In this document: piece after piece, positions 1-10,306 of the stretch
Layout of the letters: the number at the start of each line of letters is the position of its first letter
Position numbering within the stretch: the stretch's first letter is position 1
Assembly: GCA_051453625.1 (NCBI GenBank)
Contig: JBOZIK010000001.1
Coordinates: forward strand, 171,793,986-171,814,665
Direction: 5' to 3'
Source: Welwitschia mirabilis
Taxonomy: Eukaryota; Gnetophyta; Gnetopsida; Welwitschiales
Length of the DNA stretch: 20,680 nt
The notes under the pieces: model-generated
The model's input: the letters and a program-made list of their open reading frames with translations, nothing else
What the model was told of the DNA's origin: nothing
The model's database searches: none
Position numbers and translations under genes: made by a program

Positions 1-74
1 CTTTTCGCCTATAAATAAAGCTCTCCCCCTCAATCCCTAATCATCTTTTATAGTACTTGACATTGTCATGACAG

Positions 75-585
75 GAGATCTTAGGACCAGAGAACCATCT
101 TATAATCCAGAAAGATGTTACCTTGGTGTTGGGCGGCGTATCCTCCATTGAGAAATAGCTACTTTGTAATACAGATGCATTTTTACACTTTTAATATGAA
201 TTACTCTTTTTTGTTAATAATTGCAGGAACTTATACCTCATAGTTTATGTTGTTCTAAATTCGTGACAAGTTTCTTTAATTATATAGATTATGAGGACAG
301 CCTTTATTAAGGTTGAGCTTAACTAGATTATGTGAATCGCTATTTATTTTCATAGATTAGTCTTGCATCGTTATTTTATATAATGCAATGNNNNNNNNNN
401 NNNNNNNNNNNNNNNNNNNNNNNNNNNNNNNNNNNNNNNNNNNNNNNNNNNNNNNNNNNNNNNNNNNNNNNNNNNNNNNNNNNNNNNNNNTGTATTTTGC
501 ATCTTATTTATAATTAACAGGATTGAAATTGAAACGTGAACTATTGCACAAATACACACCACAACAAAAACCTAAAAAAATATGA
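75..585 (+). CDS. possible terminal exons of an unidentified host gene (interrupted by gap)
   Basis: Three short open stretches each follow a good plant-like 3' splice site. The first starts after ACAG at 74 and stays open to TAG at 158, or in another frame to TGA at 151. The second follows TTGCAG at 226 and runs to TAA at 310. The third follows TTAACAG at 520 and runs from 523 to TGA at 585, ending in a lysine-rich tail (KYTPQQKPKKI). Base composition here is less AT-biased than further right. The piece between the second and third stretches is partly lost in the 100-N gap. I recognise no protein family. The first two stretches end in stop codons, so they cannot all belong to one mRNA in these frames. 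The third is the best exon candidate, as a last exon entered in phase 1. All could equally be chance in AT-rich DNA. Confidence 0.22.
391..490. other. assembly gap, exactly 100 N
   Basis: A run of exactly 100 N. This is a common placeholder length for a join of unknown size, so the true distance between 390 and 491 should not be trusted. Confidence 0.95.
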
Positions 586-599
586 AGGTAAGGAGATTA

Positions 600-1240
600 G
601 TTATAACTAATAGGAGTTCTTATTAGCTCAGACTAAGCATCATCAAGAGATCTTTAAAGCAAAGTAATAACTTTGTATGTTGTCGTAACCCTCCCTAGTA
701 AAGACCAAGTGTTCTTACAGTTCTTGTAAGAACACTTATAAAACTAATGGAAAATCATTTAATTAAATCTTATTAGTTTAATCTAAAAAGTAGAATGAAA
801 CATTGTGCAAAGAATTTCTTAGTATGAATCCTATATCAAAGTCATGAAATCTAATCTCAAGAGTGTTAAAAATCTTAATTTGTTCTTGTGTAAAAGGTAT
901 TAAGTAGTCCTTAAGTTTACCATCACTAAATAAATAAATGTTTGTAGGTTGTATGTATGGACATTGCTATCTTCATATAGCAGTACCTAGGATTGTCAAT
1001 GCTGATCTTTTACATTACTTGTAATAGCTCACTTAAGCATGTTTGTAAATGAACTTATTTTTAATATAAAATTAACATGCATTTTATGCTATAAAATGAT
1101 TTATCATTTAGTTTTTTATTTTTTTAAAAAAATTGAGATGAGTTTAAGTACGTTTTAGGGATATTGACATGAGATTTATGTCCACCATATACATATATGA
1201 TTTTATCATAGATTTATTTTAGAAAGCACACATTCTTGTT
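600..1240. other. AT-rich stretch without recognisable gene
   Basis: No long open frame, splice-bounded exon or known repeat motif was seen on either strand. It lies where the 5' LTR and leader of copia element 1 would be expected. I found no clear match to the sequence after that element's pol end (5138-5420) and no primer-binding site matching initiator tRNA-Met. The only clear structure is the hairpin at 707-737. Confidence 0.6.
707..737. repeat. perfect 12-bp inverted repeat (hairpin)
   Basis: The left arm AAGTGTTCTTAC (707-718) and right arm GTAAGAACACTT (726-737) are perfect reverse complements around the 7-base loop AGTTCTT. Its function is unknown. No U-run follows that would suggest a terminator-like element. 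Confidence 0.85.
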
Positions 1241-1890
1241 TAATCTTTAAAGGAATAAGATGCTTAGAAGTTCATTGATAAAAATTTGATAGATATTATG
1301 AGAAATCCTTTAGATTTACTGCACAAGAAGTGAGGAGATTATAGTAAGATCAACTACACCAACTTAACCAAATTATGGGATACACTCTATTCCAAGAATG
1401 ACTTGGATCTTATCAATCTCATCATAAGCATGAGTATCTTGCATTATAAGGAATAAAATATGTGATAATTAATTGTAAAAATTACTAATATCAAGAAGAA
1501 TGTTATAGAAATTAACCCACAAAAACAAGTATGCATACATTATGTTATCTTGGTTAGATGTTGTTTAACAGATCTATATTTATATAGCTACATCATATCA
1601 CTACATGGTAGTTGAAAACTACTACAAATGACCTTTAATACACTTAGGAAGGACCTTATAACTAATGAGGTATAATTCAATATTACCAGTACCTTATTTT
1701 CTCAAGCTACATTTAAAGTATCGCATCCTCATAGTGGATTATATTCCAACAAACAGTATTCAAATAAACATTCATCTAATGTTAAACATTAGAATAAGGA
1801 TAAATCTCGTAAAAATGGGAACTAGTTTCACATCCTCAATGACATCACTCTTAGTCAAAGAAGAACAAAATCATAATAATGTTGATCTAA
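1240..1890 (+). pseudogene. gag: decayed Ty1/copia gag, element 1
   Basis: Gag is the structural protein that forms the virus-like particle of the retrotransposon. Only traces remain. At about 1357-1450 one frame reads NYTNLTKLWDTLYSKNDL, which fits the conserved Y-x2-L-x2-LWD-x-L block of plant copia (UBN2-type) gag. An 83-residue open stretch at 1665-1916 in the same reading direction covers the late gag region and runs into the zinc knuckle. The start codon is not identifiable and several stops interrupt the frame. The family call rests on this one block and on its position directly upstream of the zinc knuckle and protease of the same element. Confidence 0.6.
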
Positions 1891-1907
1891 AGAAAAACAT
1901 GTATCAC

Positions 1908-1949
1908 TATTCATGATGTAAAAGGCAAGGTCATACTATAACTTATTAT
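1908..1949 (+). pseudogene. gag zinc knuckle (CCHC) with two cysteines lost
   Basis: The spacing of a C-x2-C-x4-H-x4-C knuckle is exact. Codon 1908 (TAT, Tyr) sits at the first Cys, 1917 (TGT) is the second Cys, 1932 (CAT) is the His, and 1947 (TAT, Tyr) sits at the last Cys. The residues KRQGHT between and after are typical of plant copia gag. Both missing cysteines are explained by TGT to TAT, and a TGA stop lies inside the knuckle at 1914. It can no longer bind zinc or RNA. Confidence 0.82.
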
Positions 1950-1989
1950 GGAAATCCCTAAAATAAAATAAAAAATACTCCTAAGATGA

Positions 1990-2250
1990 ATGTGGTCACT
2001 TTATCTAGATAATGCTAAATGCTACAAATATAATGCTATGATTCAAAGTCATGAATTTATGTGTATTAATGAAAACATACCTTATGACAAACCTTGGATT
2101 CTAAATACTAATGCAATAAAGCATATGATATATAAGTATGACTATCTTTATGTATTCATAGCATACCCTAGTTAACTTTGTTTGGTAGACAAAACTATAG
2201 TGCATATGTAAGATCATGGTATAGTTACCTTCTAGTTGCCTACTCTCTCA
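1990..2250 (+). pseudogene. Ty1/copia aspartic protease remnant, catalytic Asp lost
   Basis: In copia elements this protease cleaves the Gag-Pol polyprotein. The open stretch 1990-2175 (61 aa) carries the copia signature at 2092-2130: KPWIL followed by NTNA-x3-HM, then KYDYL and a Pro-Ser end. The family active site is W-I-x-DSGA-x2-HM. Here the Asp codon at 2104 is AAT (Asn), so the enzyme would be dead. Just downstream (about 2200-2240) the frame continues with VHM-stop-DHGIVTF, matching the next conserved protease strand. It lies about 40 codons after the zinc knuckle, the usual order for this family. Confidence 0.88.
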
Positions 2251-2489
2251 TAGTAAATACTCCTTCATGTTCTATATGTTCCCTCTTTTAAGGTCACATC
2301 TCATCTCTCTTTCCACATGAGTAAGAGAATAATATTTTATTATCATAATAAAGGATTCGATTTGCAATTTTCATGGTTTTTAGAATATTATTATGAATGG
2401 CTACATTGATAGAAAAATAATGTGTCTTTAAGGATATGTGATATGTATAAAATTACATGTCATGTTTCATAAGAAGAAATCTTCCCATT

Positions 2490-3400
2490 ACTTCTAGGAC
2501 ATGCTTACTTAGGTTATTCTAATTCTCATTTATTAACTACAATGTTTGAGAATTAACATTTGATTACACCCTTGATTTTACATGATTTTGCTCAATGTAA
2601 AGCATATATAATTAATGAAGCAACTTGATAACATTTTTCTCCTAGTAAGTGATGCATTGATGGAAAGCTTCTACTTATTTATAGTAATCTATGTGATCCT
2701 ATTGTAGTCCCTACACTTTAAGGCCACTACAACTTTATATCCTTCATAGATAACATTTTGTGTATGATGTGGATGCCTTTTATGGAATCTAAATCTCTAG
2801 ATTTGAATATTTTCAAGATTTTTAAAGAAAAAATGGAAGAAAAAAACCTCTGACAAGATGAAGGGTTTCCATTCTAATAATGATGGAGAATTCACATTGA
2901 TTAAATTAAAGAACTTTCTTTCTTAAAAAGGCATTCATCACCCAAAGACATGTGTAAAAATGCCTTAACATATGACATCAGTAAATGATTTAACTGAACC
3001 ATCATGTATATGACATGTTGAATGATATACTTTAATGGATGAAAGTCCTACTTATAGGATGAAGCTATTAAAATTACAATATCTTTTAATAATCATAATA
3101 GTTATGCTTTTGAAAATGGTATTTCCCCTATTAAAAAATAAAATGGATACAAGCCTATTTAGAATATTATTTGTATGTTTAGATATGAGTGCTATGTCCA
3201 TATTTCCAATAAACATTGTGATAACCTTGATGCACATACTTATGTAGGCATTCTTTTAGGATATCCAATAGATTAGAAAGAATATCCTATGTACATTCGT
3301 ATGCATTGTAAGATCATCATTTGTTATGATGTGATCTATTTTGGACCTCATAGGATGTTTCATAGCTTAATCTATCCAAGCTATGTTCTTCCTCTCATCC
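2490..3400 (+). pseudogene. Ty1/copia integrase remnant with the whole catalytic DDE triad changed
   Basis: Integrase inserts the cDNA into the host genome. The GAG-pre-integrase and zinc region is seen at 2491-2600 (LLGHAYLGYSNSHLL, then a CKAY block with its partner Cys lost). The core follows at 2670-3020 in shifting frames: IYSNLCDP at the first catalytic Asp (Asn at 2686), GHYNFISFID, then SNNDGEF at the second Asp (Asn at about 2876), and ISK at the catalytic Glu (Lys at 2983) followed by TGA stops at 2986 and 2995. The C-terminal side is well matched: ICMFRYECYVHI, then VGILLGYP and the CKIIICYDV block to about 3340. Multiple stops and frameshifts occur, and it is certainly inactive. 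Confidence 0.92.
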
Positions 3401-3639
3401 TATGCAAATTTTGAATGCTTAAAGTTCTAAGGTTGAGGGAAGGGGTGTCCATCAGTAATAATTTCTTAGTTTCAAATGTATCCACTAGTCATAATTTTTT
3501 ACTTTTTCTATTCAAAATTATTTATCCAAATTACAACTTGAAGGAATTGAGCTTCTTGGTGTTCTTAATACATATAAACAATCATTCTAGTGGTAAGTCA
3601 TTAGATTATCCTAGCTAGAATGCTAATATCTCTCAAAGA

Positions 3640-4413
3640 CTAAAATGAAGTACTTGGTTAGAGTTTACTCTACATGATGTTCATGATGATAAAAGGGAAA
3701 AACTAGATCTAGGCAAAGCCCTTATGCATCTCTTTATGATGATAATAAGCTTCATCTTATTTTTAATGGATAACCAACCCCTATAAGATGTTAAAGAAGA
3801 ATACAATACATTTGTGGAGTACATGGAATTTAGTTGATCTTCTATTAGGTCATACTATGTTATCTAAAAAATAGGTTTTTTACAACAAGTATTAACTAGG
3901 TAATACCCTTGAATGTCATGAATCTTGACTTATTATTGTAGGACTATAATAAATTCTTTGCATTAAGAATCAAAGGGGATATTAATATAACTATGATTGC
4001 CTTAGTAGCTCAGAAGAGATGGAAGATGTACCAATTATATATTAAGATTGACTTTTTTAATGGATATATCATAGGAAAAGTATATATGATGCAACCAAAG
4101 GGTTATGAAGTAAAANNNNNNNNNNNNNNNNNNNNNNNNNNNNNNNNNNNNNNNNNNNNNNNNNNNNNNNNNNNNNNNNNNNNNNNCTAGTTACGAGAGT
4201 GCCATTTGATTTAAGTTGTGTAACTATGAGGATGTGAATGTCATATTATTCATCAAATATAATGGGAAAAAATCTACATATATAGTGATTTTTGTAGATA
4301 ACATGTTGATAACAAGTAGTACTGAAGTAGATGTAATTCATATGAAGATTGTCTTAAGTGAGGAGTTTAAAATTTCTAACTTAGAATTAGCTAGATTCTA
4401 CCTTGACATATAA
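3640..4413 (+). pseudogene. Ty1/copia reverse transcriptase remnant, both Asp sites damaged
   Basis: RT copies the element RNA into DNA. The RT start is seen at 3800-3860 (a TWNLVDLLLGH block), followed by RLV-type and KFFALRIKGDI segments. The open stretch 3993-4115 reads ALVAQKRWKMYQLYIKIDFFNGY, then VYMMQPKGYE. The normal LDVK-type motif has Tyr for Asp at 4038. After the 71-N gap a 65-residue open stretch (4216-4413) contains FVDNMLITSS at 4291, where the family has YVDD or FVDD, so the second Asp is Asn (AAC at 4300). The stretch then runs into the conserved EEFKISNL and ARFYLDI blocks. Order and spacing fit an ordinary copia pol. Confidence 0.93.
4116..4186. other. assembly gap of 71 N inside RT
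   Basis: The gap falls between the PKGYE block and the YER block of copia RT. Family members have about 23-24 residues there (69-72 bases), including the LYGLKQ segment, so the stated gap length agrees with the missing coding sequence. Confidence 0.9.
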
Positions 4414-5137
4414 ATTAAGCAAAGAAATAATAAAATATTCCTAACTTAAAGAAAGTACATTGGATACTTGATTCAAAAATTTTAACACCTAGAATCAACA
4501 AACAAAACTGAATATAGAAGAATAGTTGATAGTCTTATTTATGTTATGAGAACTAGATCTAATATCTCTATATGGTTAATGCCTTATCTTGATATTTTCA
4601 TGCACTAAAGGTAAGTTATCTAAAAGTTACTATGACAGTACTAAGATATTGAAAAATACAAAAGACTTATGTTTTACATAAAAGAGAAACTCACAATTTT
4701 TCCTAAAAGAATACTTTGGCTTAGAATTTATTGGAGACTCAAAAACTTTCTTGTCAACATTAAAATATGTTATGTTTTTAGGAGCATTCCCTTTGTTTTA
4801 ATAATCTAAGCATTAGATAGTGATAGCTTAATCCTTTTTAGAAATGGATATACAACTACATTACAAGCATGTAGAGAAATTTAATAATTAAATCAAATAA
4901 GATCTTTATCAATGATGAATCTACTATATGCATAACAAAAGATCAAATGCACCATGACAAGATGAAACCCTTTCATGTTGGTCTCTATAAAGTCAAGGAG
5001 CTTATATAATAACAAGTAATTATTCTAGTATATTATCTGATTACAAACAAAAAAAATCTACTAATATCTTGACTAAACCACTAAATCAAAAAGAGTTCTA
5101 ATACTTCTAATTCAAGATAGGATTGATCATGAGTTAA
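4414..5137 (+). pseudogene. Ty1/copia RT thumb and RNase H remnant, end of pol
   Basis: RNase H removes the RNA strand during reverse transcription. Past the stop at 4411 the frame continues with IKQRNNKIFLT, RKYIGYLIQKF, then YRRIVDSLIYVMRTRSNIS (about 4510-4570), the usual thumb blocks. The RNase H part (about 4710-4990) is heavily decayed but still shows GLEFIGDS and the late TKPLNQKEF, YF, FKIGLIMS blocks. The reading frame ends at TAA 5135-5137, which matches the usual copia pol end. At least six in-frame stops and several shifts separate the blocks. Confidence 0.85.
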
Positions 5138-5396
5138 TGTAAATCATTATGTTATAGATATCAAAATGTATTTAACCCTTAAAGTGGATACCAAAATTAT
5201 TTTTGAAGCCTACTATTATGGCATGTGTAATGCATGAATCCTAGTGCTATGAGATGCATAGCAAAATATAATCTTTATTTCTGTGAAGTAGTTTTCTAAT
5301 ACAAAAAATCCTTTAGGAGGTGGTATTATAGGCCACGTTCCTAAGGCTTTCCTCTGAGCACTCCAATTTTCTTAGAAGATAGCATATTTCTATGTT

Positions 5397-5407
5397 GAGG
5401 GGGAAAA
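5397..5407 (+). other. polypurine tract candidate, copia element 1
   Basis: GAGGGGGAAAA lies about 260 bases after the pol stop, in the position and strand expected for plus-strand primer synthesis. No clear TG-starting LTR follows at once, so the 3' LTR is either missing or unrecognisable. Confidence 0.4.
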
Positions 5408-5419
5408 TTTCTAGGGCAC

Positions 5420-6800
5420 TAATAAGTCACATCATGGTACTAAACTTAGGAGGGTAAAAATCCTAGTGGAAGTATAGTTGGATGTGCTTGCCCATAAAAG
5501 TAAGCTCTAGTGTCAAGATAAAAAAGAAAAAATAAAAGATAATTTTTAAAAATATAATTTTGATTTTCCTTTGTTTTCATTACTTATTCTACTTTTTCAA
5601 GATTATACTTAGAACTTCCATATAATTTATGAAGTAAAATAGAAGCTATTTTCTAAATGTTTAAGAGACCATGATCTATTAAGTTTTCAATTTAATTATA
5701 AGATCTAAAGAATAACTTTATACAATCTTTGAGTAGGAAGTTAAAAAACACAAATTTACTATTCCAAACTTAAATATTCCACCAAGAATTAATCTTAAGG
5801 TAAAATAAGTAAAAAAAAATATCTTAGGTTATATTGCTAAGAACTAATATTTTCATGTTCTCAATGGTGAACTAAATCTCCAAGCAAATGACACTCATGT
5901 TATGAGTTCTAGATACGCATGTCAAGGACTCACTAATTCTTAAGATATTTCTCTTAATATGTAATACCTAAAGATATCAAATATTTATTAAAGTATTTCC
6001 TAAGAGAGTCCACAAGGAAAAAATTTCCAATATATGAAAGTATAAATGTATTACTTTGATTTTTAAAATTTTTTAAACTTACCTTCTGAGATTCCTCTTA
6101 AGCATATAAATCAAAATAGATTGAACATGATGTTACTCTTGTGAAATGAGGTTACTGATAAATTTTAATTAACACTACTCTATTATATTCAAGTAACAAA
6201 ATACATTTTCCATTTTTTGTTACCTTCAAAAATCCTTTAATTCCATTTAACACTAAACCATAATAATACATGTTAGAAATGAAAAAAATCCCTAAATATC
6301 TTTTTCCCCTAGGAAATAGATCCAAAGAAATTGATATAATTCCTTTTTTTTTTTTTTTATAGTTACTATAAGAATGTCCTTAGATCTTATCAGTAAGTTC
6401 ATAATAATTTTCAAATGCATAAGAGAGGGTAAGTAGTAAATGTAAATGGTAGAATAAATATACTTCACAATGATAAACACTTCAAGCAATAAAGAAATAT
6501 CTAGATGTTGATTTTTTAATCTTATATTTTACTTTTTTCAAATTATAAATTACACTATAAGTAAGGACAAAAGGCAATTACAATATTAATTCCTAAAAGC
6601 ATAAAAATATCAATTCAATTAAGTGATTTTCAAAGGAAGTTCGTTGTCCATAATGGAAAACGTTAAAAGATTTTTGATTAAATTAGTTTTTCTCTAATTA
6701 ATGTTATGGTTGTATATAAATAATAAATTAAGAGTAACATTATAATGTTATAATAGTAGGTGTTATCTTTCTTATGCATTATAAATATCTCATTAGCATA
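5420..6800. other. AT-rich stretch, no gene seen
   Basis: Very AT-rich, with frequent stops in all frames. It includes a 15-T run at 6344-6358. The 65-codon minus-strand open stretch at 6292-6489 is low-complexity (Ile, Lys, Tyr, Leu) and matches nothing recognisable. It is probably the eroded 3' flank or LTR of copia element 1 and the tail of the Athila LTR, but no boundary can be drawn. Confidence 0.55.
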
Positions 6801-8141
6801 TTAACCTCTAATAATATCAGATTCATAGTTGAAAAGAGAAATACCTCGTATGTTTATGGTAGTGACTCCTATGTAAAAATTATAATTTTGAGGGATCAAA
6901 AATATAAAAGTTAAACATGCTTGATGGTTGGAGTCCCAAGATTTAACTTTCAACAACATCGAGTAAAAAATTTTAATTAATTTTATCACAAGCTTTAGTA
7001 CAATTAGACTTTAGTATAATGAAATTCTTAGCAAAGTTTCTAACCCAATTTAGATATTACATACTAGAGATTTATTATCTTAAATAAATATATTTGAAAT
7101 TAACTTTGGTTTTTGTTCTAGAGTAAGTCAAAAGAAATGTCTTTTCAAGTCATTCATATTAAATTTTCTAATAATATTATAAAGAACATTAAATAAGTTA
7201 ATTAAAATTTTATTTTTTATCAAGTTTGAATCTCAATATTTAGCATCAACTTTGAAATTTCATAATTAATAAACATTTCAAGAAAATAAGAGTGAAGTAC
7301 ATTAAAGTAAACATTGTAAAGTTAAAACTTTATGTGTGGTAACATTGATTGATAGAATACAATATAAAAAATTCCATTACAACACAGAGTAGTTTCTTTA
7401 TTATGATAAATAAGGTTAATAAAGGAGTCTTATTCATGTCTCTTTTTTAAAATTTATAAACTTATACCCTCATTATAGTAGAGTTCTAATGTTGTTCTTT
7501 CCATAGCATAAATTAAGATATAAGTCTAAACAGAGACAACATAAAATTCTCTTAACTTACAAGGATTCCTTATAAAGATTTAAAACAAACTAAAAGTTGA
7601 GAGTGAGATGAGCTGATCTTGAATGGTAAAGTAGAAGTCATATAACAATAGAACTTTCATTTCAATAATATACTATAAATTATTGAAATAAATCCTTAAA
7701 TTCTTAAGTTATTATGGCTCAGATCATGGTGACATAATCTCATTTACTACATGAATGTTGATGAATTTATTAGTCATTTTGATCTTTCATAACCTAATGT
7801 AAGCATGGAAAGTAAGAATGAAAATGCCAAGTTCTTCAAATAAGATGACTACAACTAAGAAGCAAACTCAGAAACTCACTTAGTAAATGAAAATACTTAA
7901 TAATGTAGTTTCATTCAAGCATTAAAAGTACAATGCTAAATACATTTAAAATCAAGGATAAGCAACTATTATTTCATAAAAGATTAGAAATTAAATTACA
8001 TTCAAGGAAGGAAAAAATGCTGAAATAGACTCGTTAAAGCTAGATTAAAAGCTAGTCCACTCCCAAATGGAGAGCTTAGAAAGTCATATCACTATTAATG
8101 CTCTAAGGGTTTTAGCTATTTTTTCTAGCTAAGATTATTAC
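6800..8141 (-). mobile_element. possible R/U5 part of an Athila-type LTR or leader (tentative)
   Basis: No gene is seen. On the minus strand this stretch follows directly after the duplicated U3-like DNA. It begins with a degenerate TATA-like segment (plus 8117-8132, read as AGAAAAAATAGCTAAA), then CCCTTAGAGCATTAATAG and a long non-coding run. Position alone suggests the transcribed part of the LTR. The TG or CA end and a target-site duplication were not found, so the assignment is an inference. Confidence 0.35.
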
Positions 8142-9359
8142 AAATGAGGGTTACTGACCCTTTGTATAAGCAAAAATAAGGTTAGGATTTCTCTGTTAGG
8201 GTTTTTAATTTAGGGTTATCAATTCAGAAATTGACACCTTTACGACCACATGTCTTTTTGGTGTTTTATGCCATAATTACTTGACCCCATAAGCAAAATT
8301 TGATTACTTTTCTAAAAAAATTTAGAATGTAACTTTTGATAATTTTTGCTTTATAGAACTATCAATAATAGTATATCATTTAGAATGTAACAAATAACAT
8401 AAAATCATCATGTGAAATTGCATAAGTTCACAAATTATATTAAAAAGAGTTAAATACATAATTTTATGATAAAAAACTAATTTAACATCTTTACCTAAGC
8501 TAAATTAGTTAAATATCCTTCATTTTAATGTTAATTTTACATGTTATCACCTCTTATAACTAGACTTTTACTAGACTTTTAGCAAAAATTGTGAAAAAGA
8601 AATGATTTATCATGGAAAAATTGTAGAAAAAAAAATTCAAGTGTAAGAATGATATAACTTTTAAAATTTTTTTTGGATCAAGAAGAATTCTTTGAAAAAT
8701 AGATGCCATAACTCCTAACCAAAACTAAACTTTGTTGTTAAACTTTAAAAGATACAACAATTCAATACAACATTTTTAGAACATGGTAAAACATCCTTAG
8801 GAAACATTTTTCATAAAATTCTATTTCATTCTAAAAGAATATATGAAAAGTAATGTAATATAAGCCCTAATGCAGAGAAATAAACATAGCTAGTTAGAGA
8901 TCACCATCTCCATCTTCTAATTCAATCTGTTCTTGCCAATACTAAGCAAAAGCTTAGTCTATAACAAAAATAATTATGTCTCATGATGTTATTTCTCATA
9001 ACATGGAGTGAGATGAATAGATAGTGGAAAAGAAAATGAAATTAAATCTAACTCTATAACCTATGAATAAGAGAAATAACTTACCTAAGCTAATGTCCTT
9101 ATGTTATTGTGATTTTTAATGGATATAGTATCAATTAAGTAACTTATAAAAATTCTAGAGTTAGTAGTGAATATTATGTATAGAAGTTAGAGAAAATAAA
9201 ACTTATAAAGTCTTCAATTCCCACTTTTTCTTTTCATAATTTACCTTTATATAATCATACATATTACTTGTTTCAAGTATTTGGATCATATTGAGCATCT
9301 AGTATTAGGACATTTTCTTTCAATAAACTTAAGCATGTAATTTCTTGAAGAAATCAGTG

Positions 9360-9460
9360 CTACATTACCAATGAGTGTCTATAGCTATGATGCAATTAAT
9401 CATGTGATAAGTAGATCATTAAAGCTACATTGCTAGTAAGCATCCATTCCCCTAATGTAG
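9360..9460. repeat. two 36-base units with CTACAT / ATGTAG ends, period 65 (copy A)
   Basis: Units at 9360-9395 and 9425-9460 both begin CTACAT and end in ATGTAG or a decayed form (ATGCAA). The ends are reverse complements of each other. The same pair, with the same length and period, is in copy B. Confidence 0.75.
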
Positions 9461-9849
9461 TTAACTAAACCTAATTAATTAATCAAAATAAAATGTTCTT
9501 ATGAAAAAAAAGATGTTATATTTTATTTTGTTTTTATTTCTCATTTTTATTTTTTTATGGACATAAGAGGGGCCATTGACTTGTTAGCCTAGTTAAGAAT
9601 TATCTTATCCCTATAAAATACTTGAAAACAAAAAGTATAGTATGAACGTAGATTTCACCTTTTTCATGCATAATTTCTAAAATCACAGATCTTAAGTAAA
9701 TATGACTTTAACAATAATATTTATAATAAGTATAACTTATTCTCCAAAATCATAAATACACCTAGTCATAACCAGTACTCAAAATGATAGTAAGATCACT
9801 TATTGGTCTATTTATTAAGGGTCATTAACTAGGTTCAGTAGGTCTCATG

Positions 9850-10306
9850 AATTCATAGGACAATGGGAGGAGTGAATAAAAGTATTTTAGCTAATAATAA
9901 TTGAATTTGATTTCTTGGTAATTCTTGGGAATTTTAATGAGAAATACACCATTTAGCAACACCTATTCTATTATGTACAAATATTTTCACTTAGAAACTA
10001 ATTTACTAGGAAAAAAATGCAATCTTGAGTTCTTCTTCTTGAAATACATTTCTAAGGATGTTTTGATCATATAGTCTATTCATACTTTCCTTATTATATT
10101 TACAATTTCCTAAGCATCAATTCTAATCTTATATAGCTCATTAAGTTGGATAGCTCTTGTTTGATAGTTACCTTAAGATCTAAGTTCATATTCTTGATTG
10201 TTTAATATGCTTTATGTTCAAGTTCTAGAGGTAGATGATAAGCCTTTCCATAAACAAGCATAAACAAGAACATTCCTAATGGTATCTTGCAAGCTATCCT
10301 ATAAGC
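9850..10306 (-). pseudogene. truncated Ty3/gypsy (Athila-type) integrase C-terminus, copy A
   Basis: Minus-strand reading starts at AYRIACKIPLG (10306) and continues LVYGKAYHLPLELEHKAY (to 10202). This is the hallmark block of Athila-lineage integrases. Further down come AIQLNEL, KIRIDA and the FFPSKLVSK block, which belong to the C-terminal domain. Everything upstream of Ala-Tyr (zinc finger and catalytic core) is absent, because U3-like DNA of copy B abuts at 10311. The open frame runs on through the junction to 10414, but those extra 36 residues come from non-coding repeat DNA. It is a non-functional fragment made by duplication. Confidence 0.87.

Noticed and set aside
24-37. Minus-strand ATTGAGGGGGAGAG as a polypurine tract of another element
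   Set aside because: No pol end or LTR boundary lies near it, and short purine runs are common.
3052-3237. Minus-strand 61-codon open frame
   Set aside because: Antisense of the copia 1 integrase region, which is clearly read on the plus strand.
6801-6989. Minus-strand 62-codon open frame with a GVTTINIRG segment
   Set aside because: Codes for nothing recognisable; the underlying DNA resembles non-coding LTR or leader sequence, but too weakly to name.
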